Assembly: GCF_000426465.1 (NCBI RefSeq)
Contig: NZ_KE384527.1
Coordinates: 382,034 to 446,033, forward strand
Source of the DNA: Epilithonimonas caeni DSM 17710
GTDB lineage: Bacteria > Bacteroidota > Bacteroidia > Flavobacteriales > Weeksellaceae
Length of the DNA: 64,000 nt
Direction: 5' to 3'
The position numbers and the translations under genes were made by a program. Below, piece by piece: positions 8,357 through 17,908 of the stretch. Each line of letters opens with the position of its first letter. Position 1 is the first letter of the stretch. The notes below the pieces were generated by a model. It was not told where the DNA came from and ran no database searches. It was given only the letters and a program-made list of their open reading frames with translations.

Positions 8357-9826
8357 TCAATTCAAAACGTAAGTTGTTCCGTCTCTTCCATCCTTCAGCT
8401 CGATCCCTTTTTCAAGAAGCTGGTCACGGATCTGGTCAGACAATTCCCAATTCTTGGATTTTCTTGCCTGATTTCTCAGATCGATCAAAACCTGCAAAGT
8501 CTGGTCGAGCTTATCGTTATTGGATTCTTCAATCGTTTCTAATCCTAAAACATCAAAAACAATCGCATTCAGGAATTGTTTCAGATCTTCATAATCTTCT
8601 GTAGAAATACTTTCTTTGCCTAATTTTGAAGCTGAAATAAACTTCACGGCTTCGAATAAATGGGAAATCAGGATCGGACTGTTGAAATCGTCTGACAAAG
8701 CCTCCAACACTTTTTCTTTCCAATTTTTATAATCAAAAGAAGAAGTTTCCACGCCTTCTACAGGAACTTGCGTATTCAGGATTTTCACAGCTTCCATCAA
8801 TCGGTTAAAACCTTTTTCGCTCGCCAGCATCGCATCATTGGAAATATCCAGAACACTTCTGTAATGGGCCTGTAAAAAGCAAAACCTCAAAACGCTCGGA
8901 TGAAACGCTTTCTCAAAAAAGTCGTTATGCCCGGTAATCAATTCCATCGGAAGGATATAATTTCCGGTCGATTTACTCATTCTTTGTCCGTTCATCGTCA
9001 GCATATTGGCATGCATCCAATATTTTACAGGTTCTACCCCGTTGCAAGCTTTCCCCTGGGCAATTTCACATTCGTGGTGCGGGAATTTCAAATCCATTCC
9101 ACCACCGTGAATATCGAATTGGTCACCAAGATATTTGGTGCTCATTGCTGTACATTCCAGATGCCAGCCTGGGAAACCTTCTCCCCAGGGCGAAGGCCAT
9201 TTCATGATATGTTCCGGTGATGCTTTTTTCCAAAGTGCAAAATCCTGAGGATTCTTTTTCTCGCCCTGTCCATCCAGATCTCTTGTATTGGCAAATAATT
9301 CCTCGATGTTTCTTCTGGACAACTCGCCATAATTAAGACCTCTTGCATTATATTCCAAAACATCGAAATAGACAGAACCATTGCTTTCGTAGGCAAAACC
9401 TTTTTCTACCAAAAGTTTAGTCAGTTCCAATTGTTCGATGATGTGACCTGTTGCTGTCGGCTCAATAGTTGGCGGAAGCAAATTGAACTTCTTCAGAACA
9501 TCATGAAAATCGACTGTATATTTCTGTACAATTTCCATAGGTTCCAGCTTCTCCAACCTGGATTGTTTGATGAAACGGTCATTATTGATATCGCCATCGT
9601 CTGTCAGATGTCCTGCATCAGTAATATTTCTGACATATCTGACTTTGTAGCCAAGAAACTGAAGACTTCTGTAGATGAAATCGAAAGACAAAAAAGTTCT
9701 CACGTTACCCAAATGCACATTGCTGTAAACCGTTGGCCCGCAGACATACATTCCGATATTACCTTCTAATATGGGTCTGAAAACTTCTTTTTCGCCTGAC
9801 AGCGAGTTGTATATTTTTAGTTGCAT
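8357..9826 (-). CDS. cysS: cysteinyl-tRNA synthetase
   Basis: 489 aa, within the usual class I CysRS length. HIGH-type motif HLGN at 38-41, KMSKS-type motif RMSKS in [13 protein letters not shown], and the zinc-binding set C29 ([10 protein letters not shown]), HLECTAMS and [11 protein letters not shown]-terminal DALR helical domain and the typical SDxIRDQL ending ([20 protein letters not shown]). It charges tRNA-Cys in the cytoplasm. Monocistronic, followed by a strong terminator. Confidence 0.97.
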   Translation of the reverse strand: MQLKIYNSLSGEKEVFRPILEGNIGMYVCGPTVYSNVHLGNVRTFLSFDFIYRSLQFLGYKVRYVRNITDAGHLTDDGDINNDRFIKQSRLEKLEPMEIVQKYTVDFHDVLKKFNLLPPTIEPTATGHIIEQLELTKLLVEKGFAYESNGSVYFDVLEYNARGLNYGELSRRNIEELFANTRDLDGQGEKKNPQDFALWKKASPEHIMKWPSPWGEGFPGWHLECTAMSTKYLGDQFDIHGGGMDLKFPHHECEIAQGKACNGVEPVKYWMHANMLTMNGQRMSKSTGNYILPMELITGHNDFFEKAFHPSVLRFCFLQAHYRSVLDISNDAMLASEKGFNRLMEAVKILNTQVPVEGVETSSFDYKNWKEKVLEALSDDFNSPILISHLFEAVKFISASKLGKESISTEDYEDLKQFLNAIVFDVLGLETIEESNNDKLDQTLQVLIDLRNQARKSKNWELSDQIRDQLLEKGIELKDGRDGTTYVLN

Positions 9827-9875
9827 TGATTTTTAATTAATGATAAATAATTGATAAATGATTAAATATGGGCAC

Positions 9876-9904
9876 AAAAAATCAGCAACAAATGATGGTT
9901 GCGA
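9876..9904 (-). terminator. probable terminator of folE
   Basis: Minus-strand GCAAC (8-nt loop) GTTGC followed by TGATTTTTTG, about 40 bp past the folE stop. Short stem, so moderate confidence. Confidence 0.5.
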
Positions 9905-9942
9905 TGAAAATCTTATGAGAATATTTTTTAAATTTTATCATT

Positions 9943-10608
9943 TCAATCAAATTTCGCATGGCTTCCTACATAATGTAAGAATTCCTGTCTCGTAATCGGG
10001 TTTGTTCTAAAAATCCCGCTTAATTCCGCCGTGATTGTGGAGCTTGCCGTATCCTTGATTCCTCTGCAATTCACACAAAGATGTTTAGCATCTATGATAC
10101 AAGCTACGTTTTTCGTTCCTAAGGCTTCTTTCAAAGCATCAACAATCTGCATGGTCAGTCTTTCCTGGACCTGCGGGCGTTTTGCATAATAATCAACAAT
10201 TCTGTTGATTTTTGACAGTCCAATTACTTCTCCGTTAGATATATAAGCTACATGCGCTTTTCCGATAATTGGTAAAAAATGATGTTCACAGAAAGAATAA
10301 ACCGTAATATCCTTCTCAACAAGCATCTGACGGTATTTATATTGATTTTTAAATGTCGAAACTCCAGGTTTGTTCTCTGGGAGAAGACCACCGAAAATCT
10401 CATTCACATACATTTTTGCAACACGTTTTGGAGAATCTTTCAAAGAATCGTCTGTCATATCCAAACCAAGCGTATGCATAATCTCTGCAAAAAGACCTTC
10501 TATTTTTTTCACCTTATCTTCTGGCTTTAGTTCAAAAGCATCGGGTCTCAAAGGAGTGTGGTCTTTGCCTGTGAACAGATCATCGTCATTATTAGGAAAA
10601 TGTTCCAT
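9943..10608 (-). CDS. folE: GTP cyclohydrolase I
   Basis: 221 aa, typical length. Zn-binding/catalytic motifs YSFCEHHFLPIIGKAHV and KHLCVNCRGIKDTASS are present, as are YAKRPQVQERLT and GLSKINRIVDYY. The enzyme converts GTP to dihydroneopterin triphosphate, the first step to folate and pterin cofactors, as a cytoplasmic decamer. A TAnnTTTG box sits 23 bp upstream of the ATG. No other folate gene lies alongside. Confidence 0.96.
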   Translation of the reverse strand: MEHFPNNDDDLFTGKDHTPLRPDAFELKPEDKVKKIEGLFAEIMHTLGLDMTDDSLKDSPKRVAKMYVNEIFGGLLPENKPGVSTFKNQYKYRQMLVEKDITVYSFCEHHFLPIIGKAHVAYISNGEVIGLSKINRIVDYYAKRPQVQERLTMQIVDALKEALGTKNVACIIDAKHLCVNCRGIKDTASSTITAELSGIFRTNPITRQEFLHYVGSHAKFD

Positions 10609-10630
10609 AATATTATTTAATAATAAGTCG

Positions 10631-10638
10631 CAAAAATA
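10631..10638 (-). promoter_or_regulatory. -7 box (TATTTTTG) for folE
   Basis: TAnnTTTG match on the minus strand, 23 bp from the folE ATG. No clear TTG at -33. Confidence 0.5.
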
Positions 10639-10728
10639 AACAAAATTTTGCAGCCTATCCAGAGTAAATATAAAGATTTGATTATAAAAAGGATAGATTT
10701 AGAACAAGTTTAAAAAACTAAAAAAAAA

Positions 10729-10757
10729 TTGAAATGATTTGAAATTTTATATATTTG
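10729..10757 (+). promoter_or_regulatory. promoter of acpP (TTG-N18-TATATTTG)
   Basis: Full Bacteroidota housekeeping promoter: TTG at 10729-10731, an 18-nt spacer and TATATTTG at 10750-10757, giving a leader of about 25 nt before acpP. It probably drives the acpP-fabF-rnc-pyk run, because no later promoter or terminator is visible until 14993. Confidence 0.75.
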
Positions 10758-10788
10758 CACCAAATTAACATAATTAAAAATAAATACT

Positions 10789-11028
10789 ATGTCAGACATT
10801 GCATCAAGAGTAAAAGCTATCATCGCTGATAAGCTTGACGTTGAAGAAACAGAAGTAACTCCAGAAGCTAGCTTCACTAACGATTTAGGGGCTGATTCTT
10901 TGGATACTGTAGAACTTATCATGGAGTTCGAAAAAGAATTCAACATTCAAATTCCAGATGATCAAGCAGAAAAAATTACAACTGTAGGTCACGCTATTGC
11001 TTACATCGAAGAAGTTGTAAATAAATAA
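10789..11028 (+). CDS. acpP: acyl carrier protein
   Basis: 79 aa, acidic. The 4'-phosphopantetheine attachment site is S37 in [11 protein letters not shown]. Flanking helices match AcpP ([20 protein letters not shown] and [19 protein letters not shown]). It carries growing acyl chains in type II fatty-acid synthesis. It is followed after 24 bp by fabF, the usual bacterial pairing. Confidence 0.98.
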   Translation: MSDIASRVKAIIADKLDVEETEVTPEASFTNDLGADSLDTVELIMEFEKEFNIQIPDDQAEKITTVGHAIAYIEEVVNK

Positions 11029-11052
11029 TATTATCTAGACAGAAAAAAATTT

Positions 11053-12300
11053 ATGGAATTAAAAAGAGTAGTTGTAACCGGTTTTGGCGCCATTACACCA
11101 ATCGGAAATAATGCGAAAGAATACTGGGAAAACCTTAAAAAAGGAGAGAGCGGAGCTGCTCCCATTACTCTTTTTGATTCCACTAATTTCAAAACTAAGT
11201 TTGCCAGCGAGGTAAAAAACTATGACCCTCTCAATTATTTCGATAAAAAAGAGGCGAAAAAGATGGATAGAAATTCCCAGTTCGGGCAAATTGCCGCAAG
11301 AGAAGCTATCGCTCACAGCAGACTTATAGAAGATAATGTGAATAAAGACCGTGTGGGTGTTATCTGGGGATCAGGAATCGGTGGACTGGAGACTTTTGAA
11401 ACAGAAGTTTTAGGTTTTGCTGAATCCAACGGTATTCCGAGATTCAATCCTTTCTTTATTCCAAAAATGATCGCAGACATTACGCCTGGAAATATTTCTA
11501 TCGAATATGGTTTCCATGGGCCTAACTACACAACTGTTTCTGCTTGTGCTTCTTCTGCCAATGCTTTGATTGATGCTAAAATGCTAATCAATCTTGGTAA
11601 AGCGGATGTTATTGTCTGTGGTGGTTCGGAAGCTGCTGTTACAGCGAGCGGAATGGGAGGCTTCAACGCGATGCATGCACTTTCCACAAGAAATGATGAT
11701 CCAAAGACAGCTTCCAGACCATTTGACAAAGACAGGGATGGATTTGTTTTGGGAGAGGGTGCCGGATGTATCATTCTGGAAGAATATGAGCACGCAAAAC
11801 AGAGAGGTGCAACGATCTATGCAGAATTAGCCGGTGGAGGGATGAGCGCAGATGCACATCACATGACCGCTCCACATCCTGAAGGACTTGGTGCTTATCT
11901 GGTAATGAAAAATTGCCTGGAGGATGCCGGTGTAACTGCTGATGAAGTAGATCATATCAACATGCATGGTACATCTACTCCACTAGGAGACATCGCAGAA
12001 TCTAATGCAATTGCAAGATTATTCGGAGAGCATGCTTACGACATTCAGATAAATTCTACAAAATCCATGACCGGACATCTTTTGGGTGCTGCAGGTGTTA
12101 TAGAAGCTATTGCAGCTTTGCATACTATTATCCACGGTATTGTTCCGCCAACCATCAATCATTTTACCGATGATGAAAAAATCGATAGTAGGCTTAATTT
12201 CACTTTCAACACAGCTGTTGAAAAAGACGTTAATATTGCCATGAGTAATACTTTTGGTTTCGGAGGACATAATGCTTGTGTACTTTTCAAAAAAATATAA
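11053..12300 (+). CDS. fabF: beta-ketoacyl-ACP synthase II
   Basis: 415 aa, normal for KAS II. Catalytic triad C165 (TVSACASSANAL), H305 (MHGTSTPLGD) and H342 (KSMTGHLLGAAG), and the C-terminal GFGGHNA loop (FGFGGHNACVLF). It condenses malonyl-ACP with acyl-ACP in fatty-acid elongation. It lies directly after acpP and 9 bp before rnc. Confidence 0.97.
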   Translation: MELKRVVVTGFGAITPIGNNAKEYWENLKKGESGAAPITLFDSTNFKTKFASEVKNYDPLNYFDKKEAKKMDRNSQFGQIAAREAIAHSRLIEDNVNKDRVGVIWGSGIGGLETFETEVLGFAESNGIPRFNPFFIPKMIADITPGNISIEYGFHGPNYTTVSACASSANALIDAKMLINLGKADVIVCGGSEAAVTASGMGGFNAMHALSTRNDDPKTASRPFDKDRDGFVLGEGAGCIILEEYEHAKQRGATIYAELAGGGMSADAHHMTAPHPEGLGAYLVMKNCLEDAGVTADEVDHINMHGTSTPLGDIAESNAIARLFGEHAYDIQINSTKSMTGHLLGAAGVIEAIAALHTIIHGIVPPTINHFTDDEKIDSRLNFTFNTAVEKDVNIAMSNTFGFGGHNACVLFKKI

Positions 12301-12309
12301 TATGTTTTT

Positions 12310-13077
12310 ATGGAGTTGAAAAATTATTTTTCTAAATTCCTTCCTAAAAACAGAATAAAACTTTCGGAAAAAGACATTATTTTTCGAAAAAAAATCTCAG
12401 AAATAGTTGGCTACAACGTCCATGATTTGGAAATTTTCAAAGAAGCTTTCTCTTTAAAGTCTTCTTCGAAAAGCACGAGTAAAAAAAATTACGAACGTCT
12501 AGAGTTTTTAGGGGATTCTGTTTTAGGAACCATCATTTCCTGTCATCTTTTTCAGACATATCCTAATGGAAATGAGGGTTATCTTACCCAGATGAAGTCC
12601 AAGATTGTTAACAGAAAGAATCTTAACAAATTAGGCGATGACCTAAAACTTAGTCATCTTCTGCAATCTGATATCAGCCAGACCATACTTAGTGAGAATA
12701 TTTCGGGAAATCTTCTGGAAGCATTGATAGGCGCTATCTATTTGGATATAGACTATGAATTTTGTAAGAAAATAGTTTTGGAAAGAATTCTTACACCTTC
12801 TACCATTAATAAACTGGAAAACAAGATCATAAGTTACAAAGGTCTTTTGCTGGAATGGAGCCAAAAGAAAAAGATCCCGATCAGATACGAGACGTGTGAG
12901 GAATTTCAGCCGAATAAAGTAATTGTATTTCGCTGTCATGTATGGCTGCAAAATGAGAAAATTGCAAATGCTGTGGAAACCTCAAAAAAGAAAGCCGAAG
13001 AAAAAGCAGCGCAAAGGGCTTTTTATATGCTAAGCAAAAAAGAAAATATTATTGAAAATCAAAAAACAATATCTTAA
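12310..13077 (+). CDS. rnc: ribonuclease III
   Basis: 255 aa. The RNase III signature ERLEFLGDSVLG holds E65 and D69. The second catalytic motif reads GNLLEALIGAIYLD with E137 conserved, but Asn134 sits where E. coli has its metal-binding Asp114; I recall the same Asn from other Bacteroidota RNase III proteins. A dsRNA-binding domain follows (about residues 175-245, ending KKKAEEKAAQRAFYML). It cleaves dsRNA in rRNA and mRNA processing. The start at 12310 is 9 bp after fabF; the 3' end overlaps the next gene by 26 bp. Confidence 0.93.
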   Translation: MELKNYFSKFLPKNRIKLSEKDIIFRKKISEIVGYNVHDLEIFKEAFSLKSSSKSTSKKNYERLEFLGDSVLGTIISCHLFQTYPNGNEGYLTQMKSKIVNRKNLNKLGDDLKLSHLLQSDISQTILSENISGNLLEALIGAIYLDIDYEFCKKIVLERILTPSTINKLENKIISYKGLLLEWSQKKKIPIRYETCEEFQPNKVIVFRCHVWLQNEKIANAVETSKKKAEEKAAQRAFYMLSKKENIIENQKTIS

Positions 13078-13525
13078 GCTTGAAGTAGATCATACAGAGA
13101 TCTCCATTGGATTGATAAGGCTTACAAGACCAATCCCAGAGCACGAATTGTTTTTTTTCATTAATAAGGTCAATCAGTTCCAATTCAAGAGAATCAGCGA
13201 CATCTTTGTCAAAGGAGAATATTTTGACTATTATTTTTCCCGATATCAGGCCTATGACCGAGCCACCAAGAACTGCTATAGTTTTATTTCCAACAAATCG
13301 ATTCTCGCTGTAGAGAAGAAAGTGCAAGATCTACTTTTTTCAGATGAATCAAATATTAAATATTTACTAAATCTACACGAAGATGTGGATTACCTTTTAA
13401 CTAATTCTGATATATTTGGGGATTTTTCGTTAATTTTGCTCCCGGAAAATTTCGCGTTCCATATTCAGGAATATCCATTGAGTTCTGAAGAGGAACTTTA
13501 TCAATTAATTCAATACTATGAATAA
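13052..13525 (+). CDS. small Bacteroidota-specific protein between rnc and pyk (IPExxVDY-like)
   Basis: 157 aa, no signal peptide or membrane segment. It starts inside rnc (26-bp overlap) and overlaps pyk by 8 bp, so it is very probably translated as part of the same transcript. The sequence contains RPIPEHELFFFINK near the N-terminus, HEDVDYLL at about 110 and LLPENFAFHIQEYPL near the end. I recall a family named IPExxVDY at this rnc-pyk position in Flavobacteriia; the assignment rests on position and these motifs. Function unknown. Confidence 0.75.
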   Translation: MKIKKQYLKLEVDHTEISIGLIRLTRPIPEHELFFFINKVNQFQFKRISDIFVKGEYFDYYFSRYQAYDRATKNCYSFISNKSILAVEKKVQDLLFSDESNIKYLLNLHEDVDYLLTNSDIFGDFSLILLPENFAFHIQEYPLSSEEELYQLIQYYE

Positions 13526-14963
13526 AAACCTAAAAAAGACAAAAATAATTGCAACACTGGGACCTGCTACTTCTAGCAAGGAAACAATGATACAGATGAT
13601 ACAAGCTGGTTGCGATGTATTTAGAATAAATTTTTCACATGCCGATTATGAATTGGTAAAAAGAAATATCGATCTGATTCGTGAGATCAATAAAGAATAT
13701 GGCTACTCCGTCTCTATTTTGGGAGATCTGCAAGGTCCGAAGCTTAGAGTTGGTGTCGTGAAAGAAGGTTCATTCCTTAATCCGGGAGATGTTTTGACGT
13801 TTACTAATGAAAAACTGGAAGGAGATGCTACAAAAGTTTATATGACTTACGAGAAGTTTCCTCAGGATGTAAAAGTTGGAGAAAGAATCCTTATCGATGA
13901 TGGAAAATTGGTATTTGAAGTTATCGAAACCAACAATGTTGATACAGTAAGAGCCAAAACGATACAAGGCGGACCTTTGAGTTCTAAAAAAGGGGTAAAC
14001 CTTCCAAATACGAATGTTTCCTTACCTGCACTTACAGAAAAAGATATAGAGGATGCTAACTTCATGCTCGATAACGAGTTTGATTGGATAGCTCTATCAT
14101 TTGTACGTCACGCACAGGATATCATCGATCTAAAAGAATTGATGGCAAAACATCCAACGAACAAGACAAAAACCCCTATCATCGCTAAGATAGAAAAACC
14201 GGAAGGTGTTAAGAACATCGATCAGATCTTGATGGAATGCGATTGTCTTATGGTTGCGAGAGGAGACCTGGGAGTAGAAGTTCCTATGGAGCAAGTTCCT
14301 GTGATCCAGAAAAACCTGGTGAATAAAGCCAGATTATATGCCAAGCCTGTGATTATTGCAACTCAGATGATGGAGACGATGATCAACAGTTTAACACCTA
14401 CAAGAGCGGAAGTAAATGACGTTGCAAACTCTGTATTAGACGGAGCTGATGCAGTAATGCTTTCCGGAGAAACTTCCGTAGGGAAATACCCTGTAGATGT
14501 TGTAAGAAACATGGCAAAGATCGTAAAGAATATCGAACAAACTCCACTTTATGGAAAATTAAACCACGTGATCGAGGAAAAGATCAATTGTGTGGATGAG
14601 AGATTCATCACAGATAAGGTTTGTCGTTCTGCTGTTGACATTGCAAAATCTACCGGATCTGAAGCAATTGTAACGTTAACAAGCTCTGGTTACACAGCTT
14701 TCCAAATATCCGCACACAGACCTTCTTCTCACATTATTGTTTTCAGCAACAACAAGCGTGTTATCACCATGTTGAATCTTCTTTGGGGGGTAAGAGCGTT
14801 CTATTATGACATGCAAAAATCTACTGACGAAACTGTGATCCAGGTCAATATGCTGACTCACAACTATGGTTTTGTAGAGCAAGGAGATTTCGTAGTGAAT
14901 CTGAATGCGATGCCAGTTCATAATGGAGGGAAAACCAATACTTTGAGATTATCTACAATCTAA
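13518..14963 (+). CDS. pyk: pyruvate kinase
   Basis: 481 aa, typical for bacterial pyruvate kinase. N-terminal TKIIATLGPATSS, catalytic-site MVARGDLGVEVPMEQVP, IIATQMMETMINSLTPTRAEVNDVAN and DAVMLSGETSVGKYPV are all present. It converts phosphoenolpyruvate and ADP to pyruvate and ATP. The C-terminal allosteric domain is complete. Last gene of the acpP run; a strong bidirectional terminator follows 30 bp later. Confidence 0.97.
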   Translation: MNKNLKKTKIIATLGPATSSKETMIQMIQAGCDVFRINFSHADYELVKRNIDLIREINKEYGYSVSILGDLQGPKLRVGVVKEGSFLNPGDVLTFTNEKLEGDATKVYMTYEKFPQDVKVGERILIDDGKLVFEVIETNNVDTVRAKTIQGGPLSSKKGVNLPNTNVSLPALTEKDIEDANFMLDNEFDWIALSFVRHAQDIIDLKELMAKHPTNKTKTPIIAKIEKPEGVKNIDQILMECDCLMVARGDLGVEVPMEQVPVIQKNLVNKARLYAKPVIIATQMMETMINSLTPTRAEVNDVANSVLDGADAVMLSGETSVGKYPVDVVRNMAKIVKNIEQTPLYGKLNHVIEEKINCVDERFITDKVCRSAVDIAKSTGSEAIVTLTSSGYTAFQISAHRPSSHIIVFSNNKRVITMLNLLWGVRAFYYDMQKSTDETVIQVNMLTHNYGFVEQGDFVVNLNAMPVHNGGKTNTLRLSTI

Positions 14964-14992
14964 TCATGATAGAGATGTAGAAATACTTAATA

Positions 14993-15029
14993 AAAAAAAG
15001 GCACTAAATGTAGATTTAGTGCCTTTTTT
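14993..15029. terminator. bidirectional terminator between pyk and the S8 protease gene
   Basis: AAAAAAAGGCACTAAA / TTTAGTGCCTTTTTT, perfect stem with A-run before and T-run after, between convergent genes. Confidence 0.9.
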
Positions 15030-15050
15030 ATGTTTAAAACTCAATGAATA

Positions 15051-17120
15051 TTATTCCTTAATAATCTTTTTAGAAATCGCCCCTGATCTGGTTTTTATTG
15101 TAATGACATAAACAGCGCTTGGGAATTTATTTAGGTTAATGATTTGAGATTTTGCTTTATCAGTTGTCTCAAATAACATTTTCCCATTCATATCAAAAAG
15201 AGCAATTCTCTCTGCCTCATTTTGAAGGTTGATATTCACTACATCTTTTGTTCGTGTCGGGTAGATTTTTACATCGTCTTTAATTGAATTATTTACAGAC
15301 ATCGTAGCTATTTTCTTAGTTCCAGTTGCAACCAAAGCAAAATCTTGTGTCGCTGGATTCCCATCTTGGTTCACAAGAGAAGTCTTATTTCCTACTTCTA
15401 TTCTATAGATTGCTCCTGCTGTCGGGCTGTCTATGACAACTTGTTCCACATTGTCCACTGTATTATCACCTTTTGTGGCATTGGCATTTGGATCATTGAT
15501 GTCCAATCTCCAAGGATAATAAATTGCACCAGAACTTACCTCTACTACTCTCAGATCCAGATCATTCACAAGCCTGGAAGCGTGATTATTCTGCATATCA
15601 TCATCTGTTATAAAAGGTACAGCAGCGGGGTCTACCCATGAGATGCTTACCTTAAGTGGCTCAGATCCTGTAGCCTGTATTTCTTTAGTAAATACATTCC
15701 CAGACTGTAACGTATTTCTACTAAAAACAGCATCCTCAGTTAATTTATTTACTAAAACCTGAGCAGCTTTTTTAGCATCCACAAGCCCCCATCCATACCA
15801 GACATCAGGCCCGGGCCTTCCTGCTTCGTTGGCTGTATGCGTTAACAACGCTTTCATTTCATCTGCCTTGAAAATAAATGTACTGTTACTTTGTAAATTC
15901 CTTTGAACCTGGGTCAATGCTCCGGCAACTCCACTGACCACTGCCGCCGAATATGAGGTCCCGAGAGAAACCAAATAAGAATTATTTACACTATTAGAGG
16001 TATAATTTGGCATGATCATATCAACACCAACTGCCACTAAGTCTGGTTTTACAGCACCATCTTTTCTTGGTCCTGCACTTCCAGAAGAATATTTGACAAC
16101 ATCAGAAGATTGCGTATATTTTTGTCCGGTAGTAGTCAATTGATTTACAGCACCTACAGTAATAATATTTTTAGCTAAAGAACCATAACCTACACAATTA
16201 TAGCCAAGACTACAATTGGCAGGCGGCAGCTCATCACCTGAAGCAAATTGCACCCAATTTCCCGCTACCGTATCATATCTATATTTTACAGAAGATGCAT
16301 TAGGACCAATTCCGTAATAGTTGCCTGTAGATTTTATAATGATCTGATTTGGTTGGGAATATACGATCTTATCAAATTTAGAATCATCTGTTCCATAAGT
16401 ACCAGAGTAAGTATCAAGATGACTAAAATCGTAATTGCCATACCAATAGTATGTATTAGCAGCACCAGGCTTATTCCATCCATTATTCGCACCATAAGAA
16501 TGGTTTGAAATATTAAGATCTGATAAACTTGTTAATTTTTCAAACTTATCGCCTAAAGCTGTCGTTGAGAACAAATAATTATCTGTAGCAGCTTGAGGCA
16601 AAACTCCTTTTGCATTGGCTTTTGGATAAGGAACACTATTTTGGGTAAAATTTCCGGTGGCCGTCCCATTGCCTATAATTACCCCCGTTACATTAGTGGT
16701 ATGCGCACTCTTAGCCAAAGTAGAAGCTTCTTTGTTTACAGCTCTACTTGTAGTGAATTGCTCATGAGTATCATGCACCCTGCCTTCATCAAAGACCGTA
16801 ATTTTCACCCCATTTCCAGTAATAGCAGAAACTCCGGGAATAGTTCCATTTTGCAGTTCATCAACATTGGCCGTAGCATTGGCTCCGGTTTCCTCGGCAG
16901 AATAAAATATTGGTATAACTCCTGTAAAACCGGCGAGTCTGCTTTTGAGATCTTCTTTTTCTTTATCAGAATATCTTCCTGTGTTGGTCAGAAAATACTG
17001 ATCTAATTTTTTTTCATTCTCCAGACGTTGTTGTCTGAACTCATTTCTTAATTTAAGATCTTGAGCATTAGAAAAATAAAAAGAGAACAAAAAACTTATA
17101 CTGAATAAAATTTTTTTCAT
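15051..17120 (-). CDS. subtilisin-like (S8) serine protease with T9SS type A domain
   Basis: 689 aa from the ATG at 17120; an upstream TTG start would fall inside the -7 box. Signal peptide MKKILFSISFLFSFYFSNAQ. Catalytic triad D111 (ITVFDEGRVHD), H140 (SAHTTNVTGVI) and S389 (GTSYSAAVVSGVAGAL), with oxyanion Asn in STGNYYG. A beta-sandwich (about 470-605) follows the catalytic domain, then a C-terminal T9SS type A domain whose usual YPNP reads YPTRTKDVV. It should be a secreted or surface endopeptidase. It has a short leader and shares a terminator with pyk. Confidence 0.93.
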   Translation of the reverse strand: MKKILFSISFLFSFYFSNAQDLKLRNEFRQQRLENEKKLDQYFLTNTGRYSDKEKEDLKSRLAGFTGVIPIFYSAEETGANATANVDELQNGTIPGVSAITGNGVKITVFDEGRVHDTHEQFTTSRAVNKEASTLAKSAHTTNVTGVIIGNGTATGNFTQNSVPYPKANAKGVLPQAATDNYLFSTTALGDKFEKLTSLSDLNISNHSYGANNGWNKPGAANTYYWYGNYDFSHLDTYSGTYGTDDSKFDKIVYSQPNQIIIKSTGNYYGIGPNASSVKYRYDTVAGNWVQFASGDELPPANCSLGYNCVGYGSLAKNIITVGAVNQLTTTGQKYTQSSDVVKYSSGSAGPRKDGAVKPDLVAVGVDMIMPNYTSNSVNNSYLVSLGTSYSAAVVSGVAGALTQVQRNLQSNSTFIFKADEMKALLTHTANEAGRPGPDVWYGWGLVDAKKAAQVLVNKLTEDAVFSRNTLQSGNVFTKEIQATGSEPLKVSISWVDPAAVPFITDDDMQNNHASRLVNDLDLRVVEVSSGAIYYPWRLDINDPNANATKGDNTVDNVEQVVIDSPTAGAIYRIEVGNKTSLVNQDGNPATQDFALVATGTKKIATMSVNNSIKDDVKIYPTRTKDVVNINLQNEAERIALFDMNGKMLFETTDKAKSQIINLNKFPSAVYVITIKTRSGAISKKIIKE

Positions 17121-17135
17121 TATCGTTATTTTTTG

Positions 17136-17143
17136 CAAAGATA
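17136..17143 (-). promoter_or_regulatory. -7 box (TATCTTTG) for the S8 protease
   Basis: TAnnTTTG match ending 15 nt before the ATG at 17120. The expected -33 region is occupied by the hairpin that ends the upstream gene. Confidence 0.55.
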
Positions 17144-17176
17144 AAAAATACTTAAATGAAATACATTTTTAAGTAT
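17142..17176 (-). terminator. terminator of paralogue B, abutting the S8 promoter
   Basis: ATACTTAAA / TTTAAGTAT with an 11-nt loop, followed on the minus strand by TTTTTTA. It begins 5 bp past the stop at 17181. Confidence 0.6.
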
Positions 17177-17180
17177 ATAA

Positions 17181-17894
17181 CTATTTATTCCTGAATTTTT
17201 TAAAAGTTTCTTCAAAGTGAAGTTTCAAATTGCCAATATCATCATCACTACAATATCCGTATTTCAGGATATGCCCTGTCCTGAACTTCTGAAGTGAATA
17301 ATACAAGAACGAATTGATCTCGGAAAAGCCCAATCCCATCGAAATAAAATAATCATCCTTAAAATTTTCCCTGATCCAATCTATAAGATCTGTCAAGGTC
17401 CATTTGTCATGAATCTTTCCAAAACTGATTCCCCCGCCAACAGGTTGTACAAATTCTCCGTGTCTTGGTTTTAGTAATTCCTCACTGGAAGGTGCTTTGA
17501 AATAGACCTTCAAATCATTATTCAAAGTGGTTTTTTTCTTATTTTCATCAAAAAGTTTAGAATCTTGGCGCAAATCTCCGGATAATTTTTTTCTGACCTC
17601 TACTTCTTCTATCTCTATCGCTAGTTTATTAATATGAATGAGCAAGTCATTTTGATTTTTTACAGTTATCATTTTCCGTTCATAACCGTCTTTCAAAAAT
17701 CTAATTTCATTTCCAGGATCAGCATCAATGAAAAACTGACCTTGAATATCAGAATAAGCTTTTTTCTGAGAATTAATATTGATAACCAAAACCTGGCTCA
17801 CAGATACAGAATCAGAAATAATCTTTCCCCTGATCAGCTGAGAAAAAATAAAATGTGAAATGAATAAAAGTGTAACTGGTAAAAGTTTTTTCAA
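17181..17894 (-). CDS. exported carboxypeptidase-regulatory-like protein (paralogue B)
   Basis: 237 aa starting at TTG (MKKLLPVTLLFISHFIFSQ signal peptide). It is related along its length to the protein at 6267-6998: same signal peptide pattern, ISDSVSVSQVLVININ then YSDIQGQFFIDADPGNEIRF, and the same IEEVEV junction into a helical C-terminal half. The likely fold is a CarboxypepD_reg-like beta domain plus an unknown domain; likely location periplasm or outer membrane. An out-of-frame ATG at 17908 directly follows the -7 box and should not be transcribed. Confidence 0.75.
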   Translation of the reverse strand: MKKLLPVTLLFISHFIFSQLIRGKIISDSVSVSQVLVININSQKKAYSDIQGQFFIDADPGNEIRFLKDGYERKMITVKNQNDLLIHINKLAIEIEEVEVRKKLSGDLRQDSKLFDENKKKTTLNNDLKVYFKAPSSEELLKPRHGEFVQPVGGGISFGKIHDKWTLTDLIDWIRENFKDDYFISMGLGFSEINSFLYYSLQKFRTGHILKYGYCSDDDIGNLKLHFEETFKKFRNK

Positions 17895-17908
17895 AGGCTA
17901 TTTTTCAT

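Noticed and set aside
17121..17138. TTG start at 17138 for the S8 protease, giving six extra residues
   Set aside because: The TTG is part of the TATCTTTG -7 box, and the ATG at 17120 opens a normal signal peptide.
17890..17908. ATG at 17908 as start of paralogue B, or as a regulatory minigene
   Set aside because: It is out of frame, stops after five codons, and directly follows the -7 box, so it should lie upstream of the transcript start.
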